Source: Peribacillus asahii (lineage in GTDB: Bacteria; Bacillota; Bacilli; Bacillales; DSM-1321). Taken from it: a DNA stretch of 64,000 nt. The first letter of the stretch is position 1, and the number at the start of each line of letters is the position of its first letter. Location of the stretch: NCBI RefSeq assembly GCF_003570725.1, contig NZ_QWVS01000002.1, positions 434,001 through 498,000 of the forward strand, written 5' to 3'. The notes below the pieces were generated by a model, which was not told the origin of the DNA, ran no database searches, and worked only from the letters and a program-made list of their open reading frames with translations. This document shows positions 47,049 to 56,671 of this stretch, one piece after another. The position numbers and the translations under genes are program-made.

Positions 47049-47429
47049 TTACGTACTGATCAGCTTCGGCAAAAAGATGACAATTCCAACAATCACAGAG
47101 AATACAGCATATAATAAGACAGCTGCTGCTGCCATATCCTTTGCTTGACGTGCTAGCGGATGATACTCTTCTGTCACTAAATCGACTACTCGTTCAAGCG
47201 CTGAATTGACTAGTTCAAGCGCAACGGTCCCCGTAACAGCAATCAGAACAAAGAGCCATTCTATCCAATTAAGTGAAACATACGTCCCTAATAAAATGAC
47301 CACTACTGTCATCATACTATGAATTCGAATGTTTCGCTCTGTTTTAACACCTTCCCAAATCCCTCTTAGAGCAAAATAAAAGCTCTTAACGAAAGGATAT
47401 TTACGCTTCTCTCGATAGTCCGTACTCAT
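47049..47429 (-). CDS. dgkA: Undecaprenol kinase / diacylglycerol kinase DgkA
   Basis: A 126-residue integral membrane kinase with three hydrophobic segments. The family motif [15 protein letters not shown] (about 80-94) carries the catalytic Glu. The Gram-positive form phosphorylates undecaprenol. AAAGGA lies 12 bases before ATG 47429, inside the end of ybeY (29-base overlap). Confidence 0.93.
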   Translation of the reverse strand: MSTDYREKRKYPFVKSFYFALRGIWEGVKTERNIRIHSMMTVVVILLGTYVSLNWIEWLFVLIAVTGTVALELVNSALERVVDLVTEEYHPLARQAKDMAAAAVLLYAVFSVIVGIVIFLPKLIST

Positions 47430-47877
47430 CTAGGATATCCTTTTGTTTTGTAAACATGACCCGCTCATCACTTTCGGTCATATGATCATAGCCAAGCAAA
47501 TGCAAAAAGCCATGCAAAGCCAAAAAGCCTAGTTCGCGATCAAAGGAATGCCCGTATTCCTCCGCCTGTTCTTTCGTACGCTCAATAGAGATAATAATAT
47601 CTCCAAGAACCCTAGGCATATCCGCACCAATAATTTCAACCTCTTCTTCCCCCATTTCTTCAAGTGCAAAAGAAATGACATCCGTTGCCGCATCTTTATT
47701 ACGGTACTCTTTATTAATCTCCCGGATTCTAGCATTATCGACAAACGTAACGGAAAGCTCTGTCCCTTCCTCAATATCTTCCTTTTGAGCGGCAAACTGC
47801 AAAACACTTTCTACCAGCTTTTGCACCTCTTCGGAAATTTCATTTGTTTCATCAATAAAATCAAGCTCTAATCTCAT
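47401..47877 (-). CDS. ybeY: Endoribonuclease YbeY
   Basis: A 158-residue zinc-dependent RNase involved in 16S rRNA 3'-end maturation and 70S quality control. The signature [11 protein letters not shown] (H-x3-H-x5-H) is intact near the C-terminus, with the conserved Arg in [16 protein letters not shown] precedes ATG 47877, which overlaps the pgpH stop (ATGA). Confidence 0.95.
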   Translation of the reverse strand: MRLELDFIDETNEISEEVQKLVESVLQFAAQKEDIEEGTELSVTFVDNARIREINKEYRNKDAATDVISFALEEMGEEEVEIIGADMPRVLGDIIISIERTKEQAEEYGHSFDRELGFLALHGFLHLLGYDHMTESDERVMFTKQKDILDEYGLSREA

Positions 47878-50030
47878 GCTTCCACCTTCTGTTCTAATTT
47901 ATTAAACTCAGGATACTCAATACGTGAATGAAAAATCCCATTTAACGATTCACAGAGTGAAGATTTCACGATACTTAACTCCTTCATCGTAATATCACAT
48001 TCATCAAATTGGTGATCTTGAATACGGTCATTAATAATTTGAATCACGAGCTCTTCAATCTTTTCAGGAGTCGGCTGTTGCATCGACCTTACAGCAGCCT
48101 CCACGCTGTCAGCAATGCCAATCACGGCTACTTCCTTCGTTTGTGCTTTTGGGCCGGGATAACGATACTCTGATTCCTGTACGGTCTCATCTTGTTTTAA
48201 CGCTTTATAATAAAAGAACTTTAATAAAGTTGTACCATGGTGCTGTTCGGCAATATCGATAATTTCCTTAGGAAACTTATGCTTGCGCAACAACTCACCG
48301 CCATCACTTGCATGCGCAATAATAATATCCCTGCTTGTTCTCGGCGGCAACTGGTCATGCGGATTGCTTCCCGTGATTTGATTTTCAATAAAGAACTGAG
48401 GTCGTTTTGTTTTACCAATATCGTGATAGTAACAACCTACCCGGGCAAGTAAACCGTTCGCCCCAATTGCTTCACAAGCAGACTCCGCCAAATTAGCTAC
48501 CATAACGCTATGATGGTAGGTTCCCGGTGATTCCGTCAAAATCTTTCGAAGCAATGGATGATTAGGATTAGATAGCTCTAATAACTTAATTGTCGATAAT
48601 ACACCAAAGCCAGCTTCAAAAAATGGTAACAGCCCCATCGTTAAAACAGCTGAACTAAGGCCAGATACAATAGCTGCAATACTGTAATATACATACTCCA
48701 TTTTTGAATAATGCCCATCCATAATAAATAACAATGAGAATAAAAACGCCACATTCACTACCGACAATAGGCTGCCTGCTGATAACACCTTTGCTTTAAA
48801 ATTATCACGAGATAAAATAATAATCGCAGCGAAACCGCTAAACATAATGTATAATCCCATCGAATAATCTAAATTACTCGGAGTTTCTCCATTAAAAATA
48901 ATCGTTCCATATGAACTTAGTAAAAGCGTCATTGCTACAGACAAGCGATCATTTAAGAGCATTTTACTAATCATCGCTGCCATTGCTCCTGGAAAGAAAT
49001 ATACTAAATCAGAATGTTGAAAACCAGCAAGTATGCTAAAGATTTTCATCATTGATAACGCAATGACAAAGACGAGACTAAAAATTAACAGCTGATTATG
49101 CTGCTGTTCCTTCTTTGAAGTAGAAGAATAAAAGAAATAATAAAAGGCTATCAAAGTTAGCACAATAAATAATAATAAGCCCAGATATGGATATATCGTT
49201 TTTTCCGTATTTAAAAACCCGGCTAATTCAAGTTGACGATAAATTTCGCGATCGACAAGCTGTTCTTCCTTTACAATAACTTGGCCTTGAAGAATACGCA
49301 CCGGCTCTACATTTTCAACGGCTTTTGTTCGCTGTTCTTCCGTTTTTTCGCTATCAAAAAATACATTTTGAATAATAGCCGAACGAGCTAACGAAATAGC
49401 AGCCTTCTTCATATCATTGCTAATACTTGTATAGCGCAATTCCTCTTCAGCTCGTTTTTTGGCATTCTCCACATCGCCCGCTGCAATTCTTGAGCTCATC
49501 ACATTATTAACAGCTGTAATCGTTAAATCTTTTGTAATGTTTAATTCGTCCTCATCAGCTTGAATTAATGCTAAAAAAACAGATTCTTCAATGTCTTTAT
49601 TCACTTCATCTGTCAGCTTTTCTTTTAAAATAGAAACCTTCTGTGCGTCCGTCTTAGCAATAGCTTTCTCGTCTTCCTTTAATGCCTCTTCGCTCGTTTC
49701 CTCATGCACTTCAATCGCCGAGTCAAAAATCGAAGCAATTAAGTCCACCTTATTCTTGGCATACTCTTTTTTCAGCGTATATACATCGGCCACTTGCTTT
49801 AAAACTTCTTCTTTTTCTTGCTCTGTTTTATATGTATCTTCAACCGTTTTAGTCGCACGAATTGTTTGTTCAGCTGGTTTAAAAAGCTCGATATGAATCT
49901 TCTCAGGTTTCACATTAGAATACATTAATGCATAAGCAAACGTACCAACCACAATAAATAATAACACTTGAAACAGCCGATGGACCATTAGCTCTTTTAA
50001 TTTTGCAAAAAACTTCTGAATCTGACTCAA
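47874..50030 (-). CDS. pgpH: Cyclic-di-AMP phosphodiesterase PgpH (7TMR-HD)
   Basis: A 718-residue protein: one N-terminal membrane helix, an extracellular 7TMR-HD sensor domain (about 40-260), seven membrane helices (about 265-480) and a cytoplasmic HD phosphodiesterase domain. The metal motifs are [26 protein letters not shown] and the later HASDGGE and EQHHGT. It degrades c-di-AMP. The start is TTG 50030 with AAGGAG 8 bases upstream. Confidence 0.93.
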   Translation of the reverse strand: MSQIQKFFAKLKELMVHRLFQVLLFIVVGTFAYALMYSNVKPEKIHIELFKPAEQTIRATKTVEDTYKTEQEKEEVLKQVADVYTLKKEYAKNKVDLIASIFDSAIEVHEETSEEALKEDEKAIAKTDAQKVSILKEKLTDEVNKDIEESVFLALIQADEDELNITKDLTITAVNNVMSSRIAAGDVENAKKRAEEELRYTSISNDMKKAAISLARSAIIQNVFFDSEKTEEQRTKAVENVEPVRILQGQVIVKEEQLVDREIYRQLELAGFLNTEKTIYPYLGLLLFIVLTLIAFYYFFYSSTSKKEQQHNQLLIFSLVFVIALSMMKIFSILAGFQHSDLVYFFPGAMAAMISKMLLNDRLSVAMTLLLSSYGTIIFNGETPSNLDYSMGLYIMFSGFAAIIILSRDNFKAKVLSAGSLLSVVNVAFLFSLLFIMDGHYSKMEYVYYSIAAIVSGLSSAVLTMGLLPFFEAGFGVLSTIKLLELSNPNHPLLRKILTESPGTYHHSVMVANLAESACEAIGANGLLARVGCYYHDIGKTKRPQFFIENQITGSNPHDQLPPRTSRDIIIAHASDGGELLRKHKFPKEIIDIAEQHHGTTLLKFFYYKALKQDETVQESEYRYPGPKAQTKEVAVIGIADSVEAAVRSMQQPTPEKIEELVIQIINDRIQDHQFDECDITMKELSIVKSSLCESLNGIFHSRIEYPEFNKLEQKVEA

Positions 50031-50137
50031 AGAAGACTCTCCTTTCAAGAAAAAACATACTTTTGATGTGCGGATTCAAATGAAGTAATAAGTTATGTAA
50101 AATGATAACAGTTTTTCATCAAAGTTTCACCTTCGTT

Positions 50138-50168
50138 TAAAAAATCCGCCAGTTTCACATGGCGGATT
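50138..50168 (-). terminator. Hairpin after phoH, terminator-like
   Basis: A 9-bp stem (50143-50151 with 50160-50168), 8-base loop, then TTTTTTAA on the minus strand, directly after the phoH stop and before pgpH. It may reduce read-through into the pgpH-recO genes. Confidence 0.8.
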
Positions 50169-50176
50169 GCTTTGGT

Positions 50177-51139
50177 CTATTCATTCGCCTGCTCGTATGC
50201 GGTAATAATTCGTGCAACAAGCGGGTGCCTCACTACATCACTTTGCTCTAAATATACAAAACTTAAACCTTTAACATTTTTTAAAATCTCTTCTACCCGA
50301 ATCAAACCGGATTTTATACCTTTTGGTAAATCAATTTGACTTCGATCACCTGTAATAATCATTTTAGAACCAAAACCGAGACGAGTTAAAAACATTTTCA
50401 TTTGCGCTTCTGTTGTATTTTGCGCTTCATCCAAGATGACAAATGCATCATCTAATGTACGTCCACGCATATAGGCAAGCGGCGCAATTTCAATTGTACC
50501 TCGTTCAATCATTCTTTGCGTTTGCTCTACTCCTAATAAGTCATGCAGAGCATCATATAATGGACGTAAATACGGATCTACTTTCTCCTTTAAATCGCCT
50601 GGTAAGAAGCCTAAGCTTTCCCCCGCTTCAACAGCTGGCCTTGTTAAAATAATTCGCTTAACTCGTCCATCTTTTAATGCATTGATAGCCATTACAACAG
50701 CAAGATACGTTTTTCCCGTTCCCGCAGGACCGATACCAAACACTAAATCTTGTCTTTTAATCGCTTGGATATAATGTCTTTGACCAATTGTTTTAACGCG
50801 AATTGATTTCCCTCTTGCTGTCTTCGCTATTTCTTCTTCATATAAATCACGGAAATACTCTAATGTTCCTTTTTTAGCCAGTTCAATCGCATATACAACA
50901 TCACGAGAGTTAATGGTGATTCCTTTACGTACAACAGATAATAGCGCCTTTAAAATATCCTGAGCCACTTCAGCTTCTTCAAGGCTCCCTGCCACACAAA
51001 TTGCTTCACCACGTGTGATGACAGAAACGTGCAGCTCTTCTTCGAGTACTTTTACATTCGAATCAGCATTCCCTAATAGAGCATAAGCTTCATTCGTTGA
51101 TTCAAGTTCTAAGTTTAACACTTTTACATCTTCTGACAT
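50177..51139 (-). CDS. phoH: PhoH-like ATPase (PhoL/YbeZ)
   Basis: A 320-residue P-loop ATPase. An N-terminal KH-like half (about 1-110) precedes the ATPase with Walker A GPAGTGKT (about 140-147) and Walker B FVILDEAQN. The family partners with YbeY in RNA metabolism, and ybeY is two genes downstream. GGAG precedes ATG 51139; yqfD ends 3 bases upstream. Confidence 0.93.
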   Translation of the reverse strand: MSEDVKVLNLELESTNEAYALLGNADSNVKVLEEELHVSVITRGEAICVAGSLEEAEVAQDILKALLSVVRKGITINSRDVVYAIELAKKGTLEYFRDLYEEEIAKTARGKSIRVKTIGQRHYIQAIKRQDLVFGIGPAGTGKTYLAVVMAINALKDGRVKRIILTRPAVEAGESLGFLPGDLKEKVDPYLRPLYDALHDLLGVEQTQRMIERGTIEIAPLAYMRGRTLDDAFVILDEAQNTTEAQMKMFLTRLGFGSKMIITGDRSQIDLPKGIKSGLIRVEEILKNVKGLSFVYLEQSDVVRHPLVARIITAYEQANE

Positions 51140-51142
51140 TCG

Positions 51143-52330
51143 TTAGTCTCCTTGAATGATTGATTGTCCTGTTGCTATATCTTCTATAACTTGGTAATGT
51201 ATCGATAATTTAACTTTACCATTCTCTATCGATTGATGCAAAATTTTTTCGCCAATGATTTCCGCATCCTCTTCTACTCGTTTTTCAAGATTACTCCTTG
51301 CCATTTTCTTTCCTTCTGCAACAGCTTCCTTCTTGGTATAGACTCGCTTTATTTCCTCCTTACTTCTCCATGTCTTCTCTTTATAACTCACCGGTAATTT
51401 CCACTGTAAAAAGTACAACGGTCGGATTGTTACTTCCTCTTCATAATCTGAATAGTCCGGTTTTATAAATCCCCAAATCGGGATAGATACATTCCAAAAT
51501 TTTAAATAATGTTTTGTTTTTTCATCACCATTATAAACTGAAAATTTCGTTTCAAGCGGCACTTCCACATTCGCTTTATACCATGTTTGTCCTTTAATAA
51601 CGCCTTTCGCTGGCACAATTTCTGGTTTCTCTTCTGTACCGATAATACCTGAAACAAGCAGTTGTCCCTTTCCGACATAATCATTCACTTTAACAATCGA
51701 TTTTCCTTTTTCAACAAACATCTCAGTAATAATGGCCTTTTTCTTAGAAACAAGATGCTGCGGCGATGTCGCTTCCACCTTTTTCGGTTGTTGTTTCTCA
51801 ACGACCTGAAAATGAAAGGTCGTCCCTTTTAATTCCACACCAACCCATGTTAACTCCTCAATTTCATCTGATAGTTTACGCTGAATCGTATCCACATCAT
51901 CAAGGTAGAACTGCAGCTTTCCTACTTTCACGCCCATCCTCTCTAACTCTTTACGAATCGCATGCTCCGTTTCAGGCTTAGCATTGTGGACTTCAATCCC
52001 CCAGACCATATTAGAGAGAATAAAAATAGAAAACAAAAAAGCAAATAAGCCCACTAAAAAACCGCTATTCTTTAAAACTCGCTTCCATAAGAACGGAACG
52101 CCCTTTCCATGTAAAAAAGTAACCTTGCAATCACTTTTGCGAACGATTTGACGTAGCTTTGGAATATCGCTTATCTCCATATAAAAAACAAGGGCCTCAG
52201 TGCTTATGCGCTTGACATCCCACACATAAAGCCCTCTTCTTGTTAAGCTATTAATCAAACGTTCCGTCCCTCTCCCGAATGCTTTTACTTTTACATAGCC
52301 TGTATAATAGTTTGTCCATTGGTTTTTCAT
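51143..52330 (-). CDS. yqfD: Sporulation protein YqfD
   Basis: A 395-residue membrane protein needed at sporulation stage IV in B. subtilis. It has a cytoplasmic N-terminal part (about 1-75), one membrane helix (about 80-105), then an outer domain with a POTRA-like stretch (HNAKPETEHAIRKELERMGV) and a beta-rich remainder. GGGAGG precedes ATG 52330; the longer reading to 52375 overlaps yqfC. It follows yqfC by 16 bases. Confidence 0.9.
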   Translation of the reverse strand: MKNQWTNYYTGYVKVKAFGRGTERLINSLTRRGLYVWDVKRISTEALVFYMEISDIPKLRQIVRKSDCKVTFLHGKGVPFLWKRVLKNSGFLVGLFAFLFSIFILSNMVWGIEVHNAKPETEHAIRKELERMGVKVGKLQFYLDDVDTIQRKLSDEIEELTWVGVELKGTTFHFQVVEKQQPKKVEATSPQHLVSKKKAIITEMFVEKGKSIVKVNDYVGKGQLLVSGIIGTEEKPEIVPAKGVIKGQTWYKANVEVPLETKFSVYNGDEKTKHYLKFWNVSIPIWGFIKPDYSDYEEEVTIRPLYFLQWKLPVSYKEKTWRSKEEIKRVYTKKEAVAEGKKMARSNLEKRVEEDAEIIGEKILHQSIENGKVKLSIHYQVIEDIATGQSIIQGD

Positions 52331-52346
52331 CGGTACCTCCCAGGAC

Positions 52347-52631
52347 TCATTCATTAATAAAAAGAACTTGTTCAACCTGTCCTTCGAGCATAATCTCTTC
52401 AGGTAAAATCGTTTTTATAACAAAGGCTGAGCCTTTAATTAACAGTTGACCATGTTTAAGCATCAGCCTTACTTCACGATCAGTAAAAGCTAACAACCCC
52501 CGATGGTTTTCAATATAAATATGCAATTGCCCAATCATCGTGATTCGTGGAAGGTCCATTATGACATCTTCTGGAAGGTCTGCTTTTTTGACAATGAGCT
52601 GTTTTAATTGTTGCCCCCATTTACGCGCCAT
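52347..52631 (-). CDS. yqfC: Sporulation protein YqfC
   Basis: A 94-residue YabP/YqfC-family protein with a basic start and a beta-rich body (LPRITMIGQLHIYIENHRGLL). The start is ATG 52631 with AAAGGGGG upstream. That ribosome site and the T run after it form the right arm and tail of a hairpin (see the site at 52632-52682). In B. subtilis the yqfC-yqfD pair belongs to the mother-cell programme. Confidence 0.9.
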   Translation of the reverse strand: MARKWGQQLKQLIVKKADLPEDVIMDLPRITMIGQLHIYIENHRGLLAFTDREVRLMLKHGQLLIKGSAFVIKTILPEEIMLEGQVEQVLFINE

Positions 52632-52682
52632 AAAAAAAAGAACCCCCTTTCATCTCAAATGTATGAAATGAAAAGGGGTTCT
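52632..52682 (-). promoter_or_regulatory. Terminator-like hairpin enclosing the yqfC ribosome site and a SigE-like -10
   Basis: A 15-bp stem with one G-U pair (52639-52653 with 52668-52682) and 14-base loop, then eight T residues on the minus strand that run straight into the yqfC ATG. The right arm is the yqfC ribosome site. The loop carries CATACATT (52665-52658), a match to the SigE -10 consensus. It could terminate upstream read-through while a promoter in the loop starts the yqfC transcript. Confidence 0.7.
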
Positions 52683-52695
52683 AGCACTCTTTTTT

Positions 52696-52738
52696 AGATT
52701 GCGGATGTTAAATAATTATTATTGAACATCCGCAATCT
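52696..52738. repeat. Perfect inverted repeat between yqfB and yqfC
   Basis: Arms of 14 bases, AGATTGCGGATGTT (52696-52709) and its complement (52725-52738), 15-base AT-rich loop. There is no T run on either side. Confidence 0.75.
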
Positions 52739-52768
52739 CATAGTACCAGAGCCTAAGGTAACACGGTA

Positions 52769-53269
52769 CTAACGGCGAGATTGCCGCAAGCTTCGCTTCG
52801 CTCTTGGGGGCCCAAGCACCTCAGACATAATAATACCATTGATTAATTCTCGTTTCCCAAATGAAAGCTCCTTATGATACACAGGGCTTCGATCATCTGA
52901 AATGACCTTCGCAGCAGCAGAGGCAATAGACGGTGTAGAAATAACCGTCTCGGATTCCCTTTCTCGCTTCTGTTGTTCCTCATATGCCTGTTGAAGACGC
53001 TTTAATTCAGCAATTCTTCTTTCATCCTCTTCCTGTATTTCTACAGCTTCGGCAGACTGAACTGGCTTCGCTTCTTGAATAGGCTTTGCAGTCGTCTTCT
53101 CTTCCCACTCTTCCTGTATCTCTTGAATCACTTCTTGCCATTTCTTCTTCGGTGCCTCAGGTTGACGCGGTGAAGTTCGATTCGGCTCTTTCCTTTTCTT
53201 AAACATCGAAGAGAGGATACCAATTAAAATAATCAGTAGAAATGGATTCTCGAATAAAAACTCGAACAT
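52769..53269 (-). CDS. yqfB: YqfB-like membrane-anchored coiled-coil protein
   Basis: A 166-residue protein: an N-terminal membrane segment (about 8-22), then a long charged and helical region rich in Glu/Lys/Gln (about 40-115) and a conserved-looking C-terminus (FGKRELINGIIMSEVLGPPRAKR). GGAGGAG precedes ATG 53269. It is third in nfeD-floA-yqfB, as in the B. subtilis SigW operon. Function is unknown. Confidence 0.8.
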   Translation of the reverse strand: MFEFLFENPFLLIILIGILSSMFKKRKEPNRTSPRQPEAPKKKWQEVIQEIQEEWEEKTTAKPIQEAKPVQSAEAVEIQEEDERRIAELKRLQQAYEEQQKRERESETVISTPSIASAAAKVISDDRSPVYHKELSFGKRELINGIIMSEVLGPPRAKRSLRQSRR

Positions 53270-53291
53270 TTACACTCCTCCATTTCCCCTA

Positions 53292-54278
53292 TTATGTTTC
53301 TTTTTGATCTTTAGAAATATTGCTAATTGAATCACGCATACTCGTATCAGCTGTGATATTTTGGATATTCATATAATCCATCACACCAAGATTTCCTGTT
53401 TTTAATGCTTCTGCCATAGCAAGAGGTACTTCCGCTTCAGATTCTACTACCTTCGCTCTCATTTCCTGAACCCGAGCAACCATTTCTTGTTCCAAGGCTA
53501 CAGCCATTGCACGACGTTCTTCGGCCTTCGCTTGAGCGATTTTTTTATCCGCCTCCGCTTGGTCTGTTTGAAGAATCGCTCCGATATTTTTTCCGATATC
53601 TACATCCGCGATATCGATCGATAAGATTTCAAACGCTGTACCAGCATCTAACCCTTTAGTTAAAACCGTTCTCGAAATTAAATCCGGGTTTTCCAACACC
53701 TTTTTATGATTGTCAGATGAACCGATTGTTGAAACAATCCCTTCACCAACACGGGCAATAATCGTTTCTTCACCAGCACCACCGACCAAGCGCTCAATAT
53801 TCGCTCGAACAGTAATTCTCGCTTTTGCTTTTACCTCAATTCCATCCATCGCAACACCAGAAATAAATGGCGTTTCAATTACTTTTGGATTAACGCTCAT
53901 TTGCACAGCTTCTAATACATCACGACCTGCAAGATCAATGGCCGCACCTCGTTCAAAAGGCAGTACGATATTTGCACGTTCAGCGGCAATTAACGCATTC
54001 ACGACTCGGTCTACATTCCCACCAGCTAAATAATGACTTTCTAATTGATTCGTCTTTACTCCAAGACCCGCCTTGTGTGCTTTAATTAACGGATTCACAA
54101 CACGGCTTGGAATAACGCGACGCAACCTCATCCCAATCAATGTAAAAATACTCACTTTAACACCAGCTGCTAACGCTGAAATCCAAAGCATCACTGGTAC
54201 AAATGTAAAAAATACAGCCAATACCACAATAATTGCAATAACAGCCACGATTAAAAAGATTGTATCTGCTCCTAACAC
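53292..54278 (-). CDS. floA: Flotillin-like protein FloA
   Basis: A 328-residue scaffold protein of membrane microdomains. A hydrophobic N-terminal hairpin (about 5-40) anchors it; an SPFH-like domain and a C-terminal Ala/Glu-rich coiled coil ([20 protein letters not shown]) follow. The start is GTG 54278 with AGGAGG upstream. It is in the operon with nfeD, the family's usual partner. Confidence 0.95.
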   Translation of the reverse strand: MLGADTIFLIVAVIAIIVVLAVFFTFVPVMLWISALAAGVKVSIFTLIGMRLRRVIPSRVVNPLIKAHKAGLGVKTNQLESHYLAGGNVDRVVNALIAAERANIVLPFERGAAIDLAGRDVLEAVQMSVNPKVIETPFISGVAMDGIEVKAKARITVRANIERLVGGAGEETIIARVGEGIVSTIGSSDNHKKVLENPDLISRTVLTKGLDAGTAFEILSIDIADVDIGKNIGAILQTDQAEADKKIAQAKAEERRAMAVALEQEMVARVQEMRAKVVESEAEVPLAMAEALKTGNLGVMDYMNIQNITADTSMRDSISNISKDQKET

Positions 54279-54301
54279 TATTTCATCCTCCTCTGCGTTC
54301 T

Positions 54302-55609
54302 TTAATTTTCTGAAACTTCCCGAACGACAATTCGAGACCCTTCCACTTTCACCACTTTCACACTAGAACCTTTTAAAATAAAACTTCCCTCAGACACGAC
54401 ATCTAGTCTTTCTTCATTGACAATTGCCGTACCAGCAGGCCTTAAATCCGTTACCGCTTTCCCTTGCATCCCAATCAATTCTGTTCGATTCGGATTACTT
54501 ACATACCCTTGTTCCGTGTTCGTTGAATCAGTTAATATCATTTTTCTAAAAAATTTCATCTTTTTCCCAAACACCTTTACTAATAGAATGGATAAACAAA
54601 TAGACACTGTCAGCGCAATTAACAACGAAATTGTTATATGGACTGGATCACCCGCTGCCAAAAATAAGCTTCCAACAACCGCAGTAAGGCCTAATAAACC
54701 TGCAATCCCTCCTGGAATGAAGAATTCTAATATAACTAGAACTATACCAAGTATAAACAGTACGAGCGTTTCATAACCTGTTAGCCCGGCAACAAGATGT
54801 CCATAAAAGAACAAGACTAACGAAAGCACACCTATAAGCCCAGGAAAAATTAATCCTGGAGAAAATATCTCAATCACAATCCCTATACCAGCAAGCGTTA
54901 ATAAAAGAGGGATAACATACGGATTCGTTAAAAAACGAGCAAGCTTTTCAGGGAAACTTTCTTCAATTGAACGAATATCTGCATCCTCTATTCCTAGTAT
55001 ACTATACAGTTCCGCTTTCCCTGAAACCGTACCCTCACTATATCCAGCCTTTTTTGCTTGTTTAGCTGTGAAGGTTAACAGTTTTCCCTTCTCGGCTCCA
55101 TACTCCGGCAAATCAATACTTTCGTCCGCCATCGCTTTTGCATAGATGGGATCACGTCCATTTTGTTCAGCAGCTGTAGCCATAGCCGCTAACCAATATG
55201 ATTGCGCTTTCTTGTCCGCTGCATTTCCAGCTGAATCAATCACAGCAGCTGACCCCATTGTCGCACTTGGCACCATATAAATTTCATCCGCACTTAGCGA
55301 GATATACGCCCCAGCAGATAAAGCACGATTATTCACATAAGCAACCGTCTTGACTGATGTATCGGTTAATAACTTTGCAATTTCCCCAGCAGCATCTACC
55401 GCACCACCTGGCGTATTCACTTCAAAAATAACAAGATCCGCCTGAGCTGACTCCGCTGTATCTAAAGCTCTTTCTAAAAAAGCAGCCAAGCCTTTCTCAA
55501 CGGTTGCTTCCACCGGCACAACATACACGACCTTGTCTTTTGCAGATGCAAAGGGCACTAGTAAAAATATCATAAGACAAAAAAGAAAAACAACACGCCA
55601 ACTTCTCAA
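54302..55609 (-). CDS. yqeZ: NfeD-family membrane-bound serine protease (YqeZ)
   Basis: A 435-residue NfeD1b protein. A signal peptide (about 1-23, ending FASA) precedes a ClpP-class protease domain (about 25-215) with the nucleophile Ser in RALSAGAYI and Lys in DKKAQSYW region; four or five membrane helices and a C-terminal OB-fold NfeD domain ([14 protein letters not shown]) follow. The start is TTG 55609, 5 bases after AGGAGGAG; the longer reading to 55723 runs through the SigW promoter and is rejected. Confidence 0.92.
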   Translation of the reverse strand: MRSWRVVFLFCLMIFLLVPFASAKDKVVYVVPVEATVEKGLAAFLERALDTAESAQADLVIFEVNTPGGAVDAAGEIAKLLTDTSVKTVAYVNNRALSAGAYISLSADEIYMVPSATMGSAAVIDSAGNAADKKAQSYWLAAMATAAEQNGRDPIYAKAMADESIDLPEYGAEKGKLLTFTAKQAKKAGYSEGTVSGKAELYSILGIEDADIRSIEESFPEKLARFLTNPYVIPLLLTLAGIGIVIEIFSPGLIFPGLIGVLSLVLFFYGHLVAGLTGYETLVLFILGIVLVILEFFIPGGIAGLLGLTAVVGSLFLAAGDPVHITISLLIALTVSICLSILLVKVFGKKMKFFRKMILTDSTNTEQGYVSNPNRTELIGMQGKAVTDLRPAGTAIVNEERLDVVSEGSFILKGSSVKVVKVEGSRIVVREVSEN

Positions 55610-55653
55610 CGAGACTCCTCCTTTCCCGTTTTTTGAATTTCTATACTTAACAG

Positions 55654-55679
55654 TACGATTTACTTTTAAAAAAGTTTCA
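55654..55679 (-). promoter_or_regulatory. SigW promoter of nfeD-floA-yqfB
   Basis: TGAAAC (55679-55674), 16 bases, CGTA (55657-55654): an exact match to the extracytoplasmic sigma-W consensus, 44 bases upstream of the TTG start. B. subtilis yqeZ-floA-yqfB is a known SigW operon. A second TGAAAC lies 12 bases further upstream. Confidence 0.85.
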
Positions 55680-55772
55680 AATAAAGTTTCAAAATATAAA
55701 GTTTTTTCGGGATTACCAAACAAAGAAGAATTTCTTTAAAGAAGCAGCCCCACAGTTTCTCCTGTATACAGC

Positions 55773-55798
55773 AAAAAACCACAGGCATACGCCTGCGG
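55773..55798 (-). terminator. Terminator of rpsU-yqeY
   Basis: An 8-bp stem with one G-U pair (55779-55786 with 55791-55798), 4-base loop, then six T residues on the minus strand, 14 bases after the yqeY stop. Confidence 0.88.
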
Positions 55799-55812
55799 CT
55801 TAGGTTTTGATT

Positions 55813-56256
55813 TTAAGATAGATGTTGTTGTACTAATTTATTAACCAGAGAACCATCTGCTTTGCCTTTTACTTTAGGCATTAAAGCACTCATAACTCTC
55901 CCCATATCTGCTTTAGATGTGGCATTTACTTCTTCAATTGTTTGTTTAACAATTGAAGTTATTTCTTCTGCTGAAAGTTGCTCCGGCATATATGCCTCAA
56001 CGTAACCTATTTCGATACGGATTTTATCCACGAGATCGGTACGATCTGCATTTGCAAACTCATTGAGGGAGTCTTTGCGTTGTTTTAATTCGCGAGAGAG
56101 CACTGTCAATTCTTCTTCTTCTGTTAATTCTTGTCTTAGCTTTAATGCTTCATTTTGAAGCGAAGCTTTTAACATGCGAATAACAGAGAGTTTGTCCTTT
56201 TCTTTGTTCTTCATCGCTTGTTTCATATCATTATTTAAACGCTCGAGAAGACTCAT
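55813..56256 (-). CDS. yqeY: GatB/YqeY domain protein
   Basis: A 147-residue helical protein like the tail domain of GatB, thought to bind tRNA. It reads [21 protein letters not shown] at the start and carries the C-terminal [12 protein letters not shown] motif. GAGGGTGG precedes a double ATG (56259, 56256); I take the second, as in B. subtilis. It follows rpsU by 14 bases. Confidence 0.92.
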   Translation of the reverse strand: MSLLERLNNDMKQAMKNKEKDKLSVIRMLKASLQNEALKLRQELTEEEELTVLSRELKQRKDSLNEFANADRTDLVDKIRIEIGYVEAYMPEQLSAEEITSIVKQTIEEVNATSKADMGRVMSALMPKVKGKADGSLVNKLVQQHLS

Positions 56257-56270
56257 CATTCCACCCTCTC

Positions 56271-56444
56271 TTAGAATTTACGTTTTCTTGCAGCTTCAGA
56301 CTTTTTCTTACGTTTTACGCTTGGTTTTTCATAAAATTCACGCTTTCTAGCTTCCTGAAGCGATCCTGATTTAGATACAGTACGTTTGAAACGACGAAGA
56401 GCATCTTCAAGCGATTCGTTTTTACGAACAACGGTTTTAGACAT
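56271..56444 (-). CDS. rpsU: 30S ribosomal protein S21
   Basis: A 57-residue basic ribosomal protein with the sequence [12 protein letters not shown] near the start and the Lys/Arg-rich tail of S21. GGAGGG precedes ATG 56444; the longer reading to 56471 contains that site. Cotranscribed with yqeY. Confidence 0.97.
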   Translation of the reverse strand: MSKTVVRKNESLEDALRRFKRTVSKSGSLQEARKREFYEKPSVKRKKKSEAARKRKF

Positions 56445-56511
56445 CTCTTTCCCTCCCTCCGAAAACAACACACTAACTTATATTCGCAACATGTTATACA
56501 TGTACTAAACA

Positions 56512-56540
56512 ATTATAATATATCATTTTTGACAGGTCAA
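56512..56540 (-). promoter_or_regulatory. Strong SigA promoter of rpsU-yqeY
   Basis: TTGACC (56540-56535), 17 bases, TATAAT (56517-56512), 67 bases upstream of the rpsU start. Confidence 0.88.
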
Positions 56541-56671
56541 CCAATAAAACAAAACTTATTTCAAAAGCGCAAACAGAACTTAAATAGACCGCTATGCATC
56601 TTTTGAAATTTTTCCTATTTAGAAGTTATTTCCTCATTTACTTAGCCATAACATGATAAGGAGGTGGAGGC

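Noticed and set aside
53292-55609. nfeD-floA-yqfB as a novel membrane system
   Set aside because: It is the known SigW-controlled flotillin operon of Bacillus.
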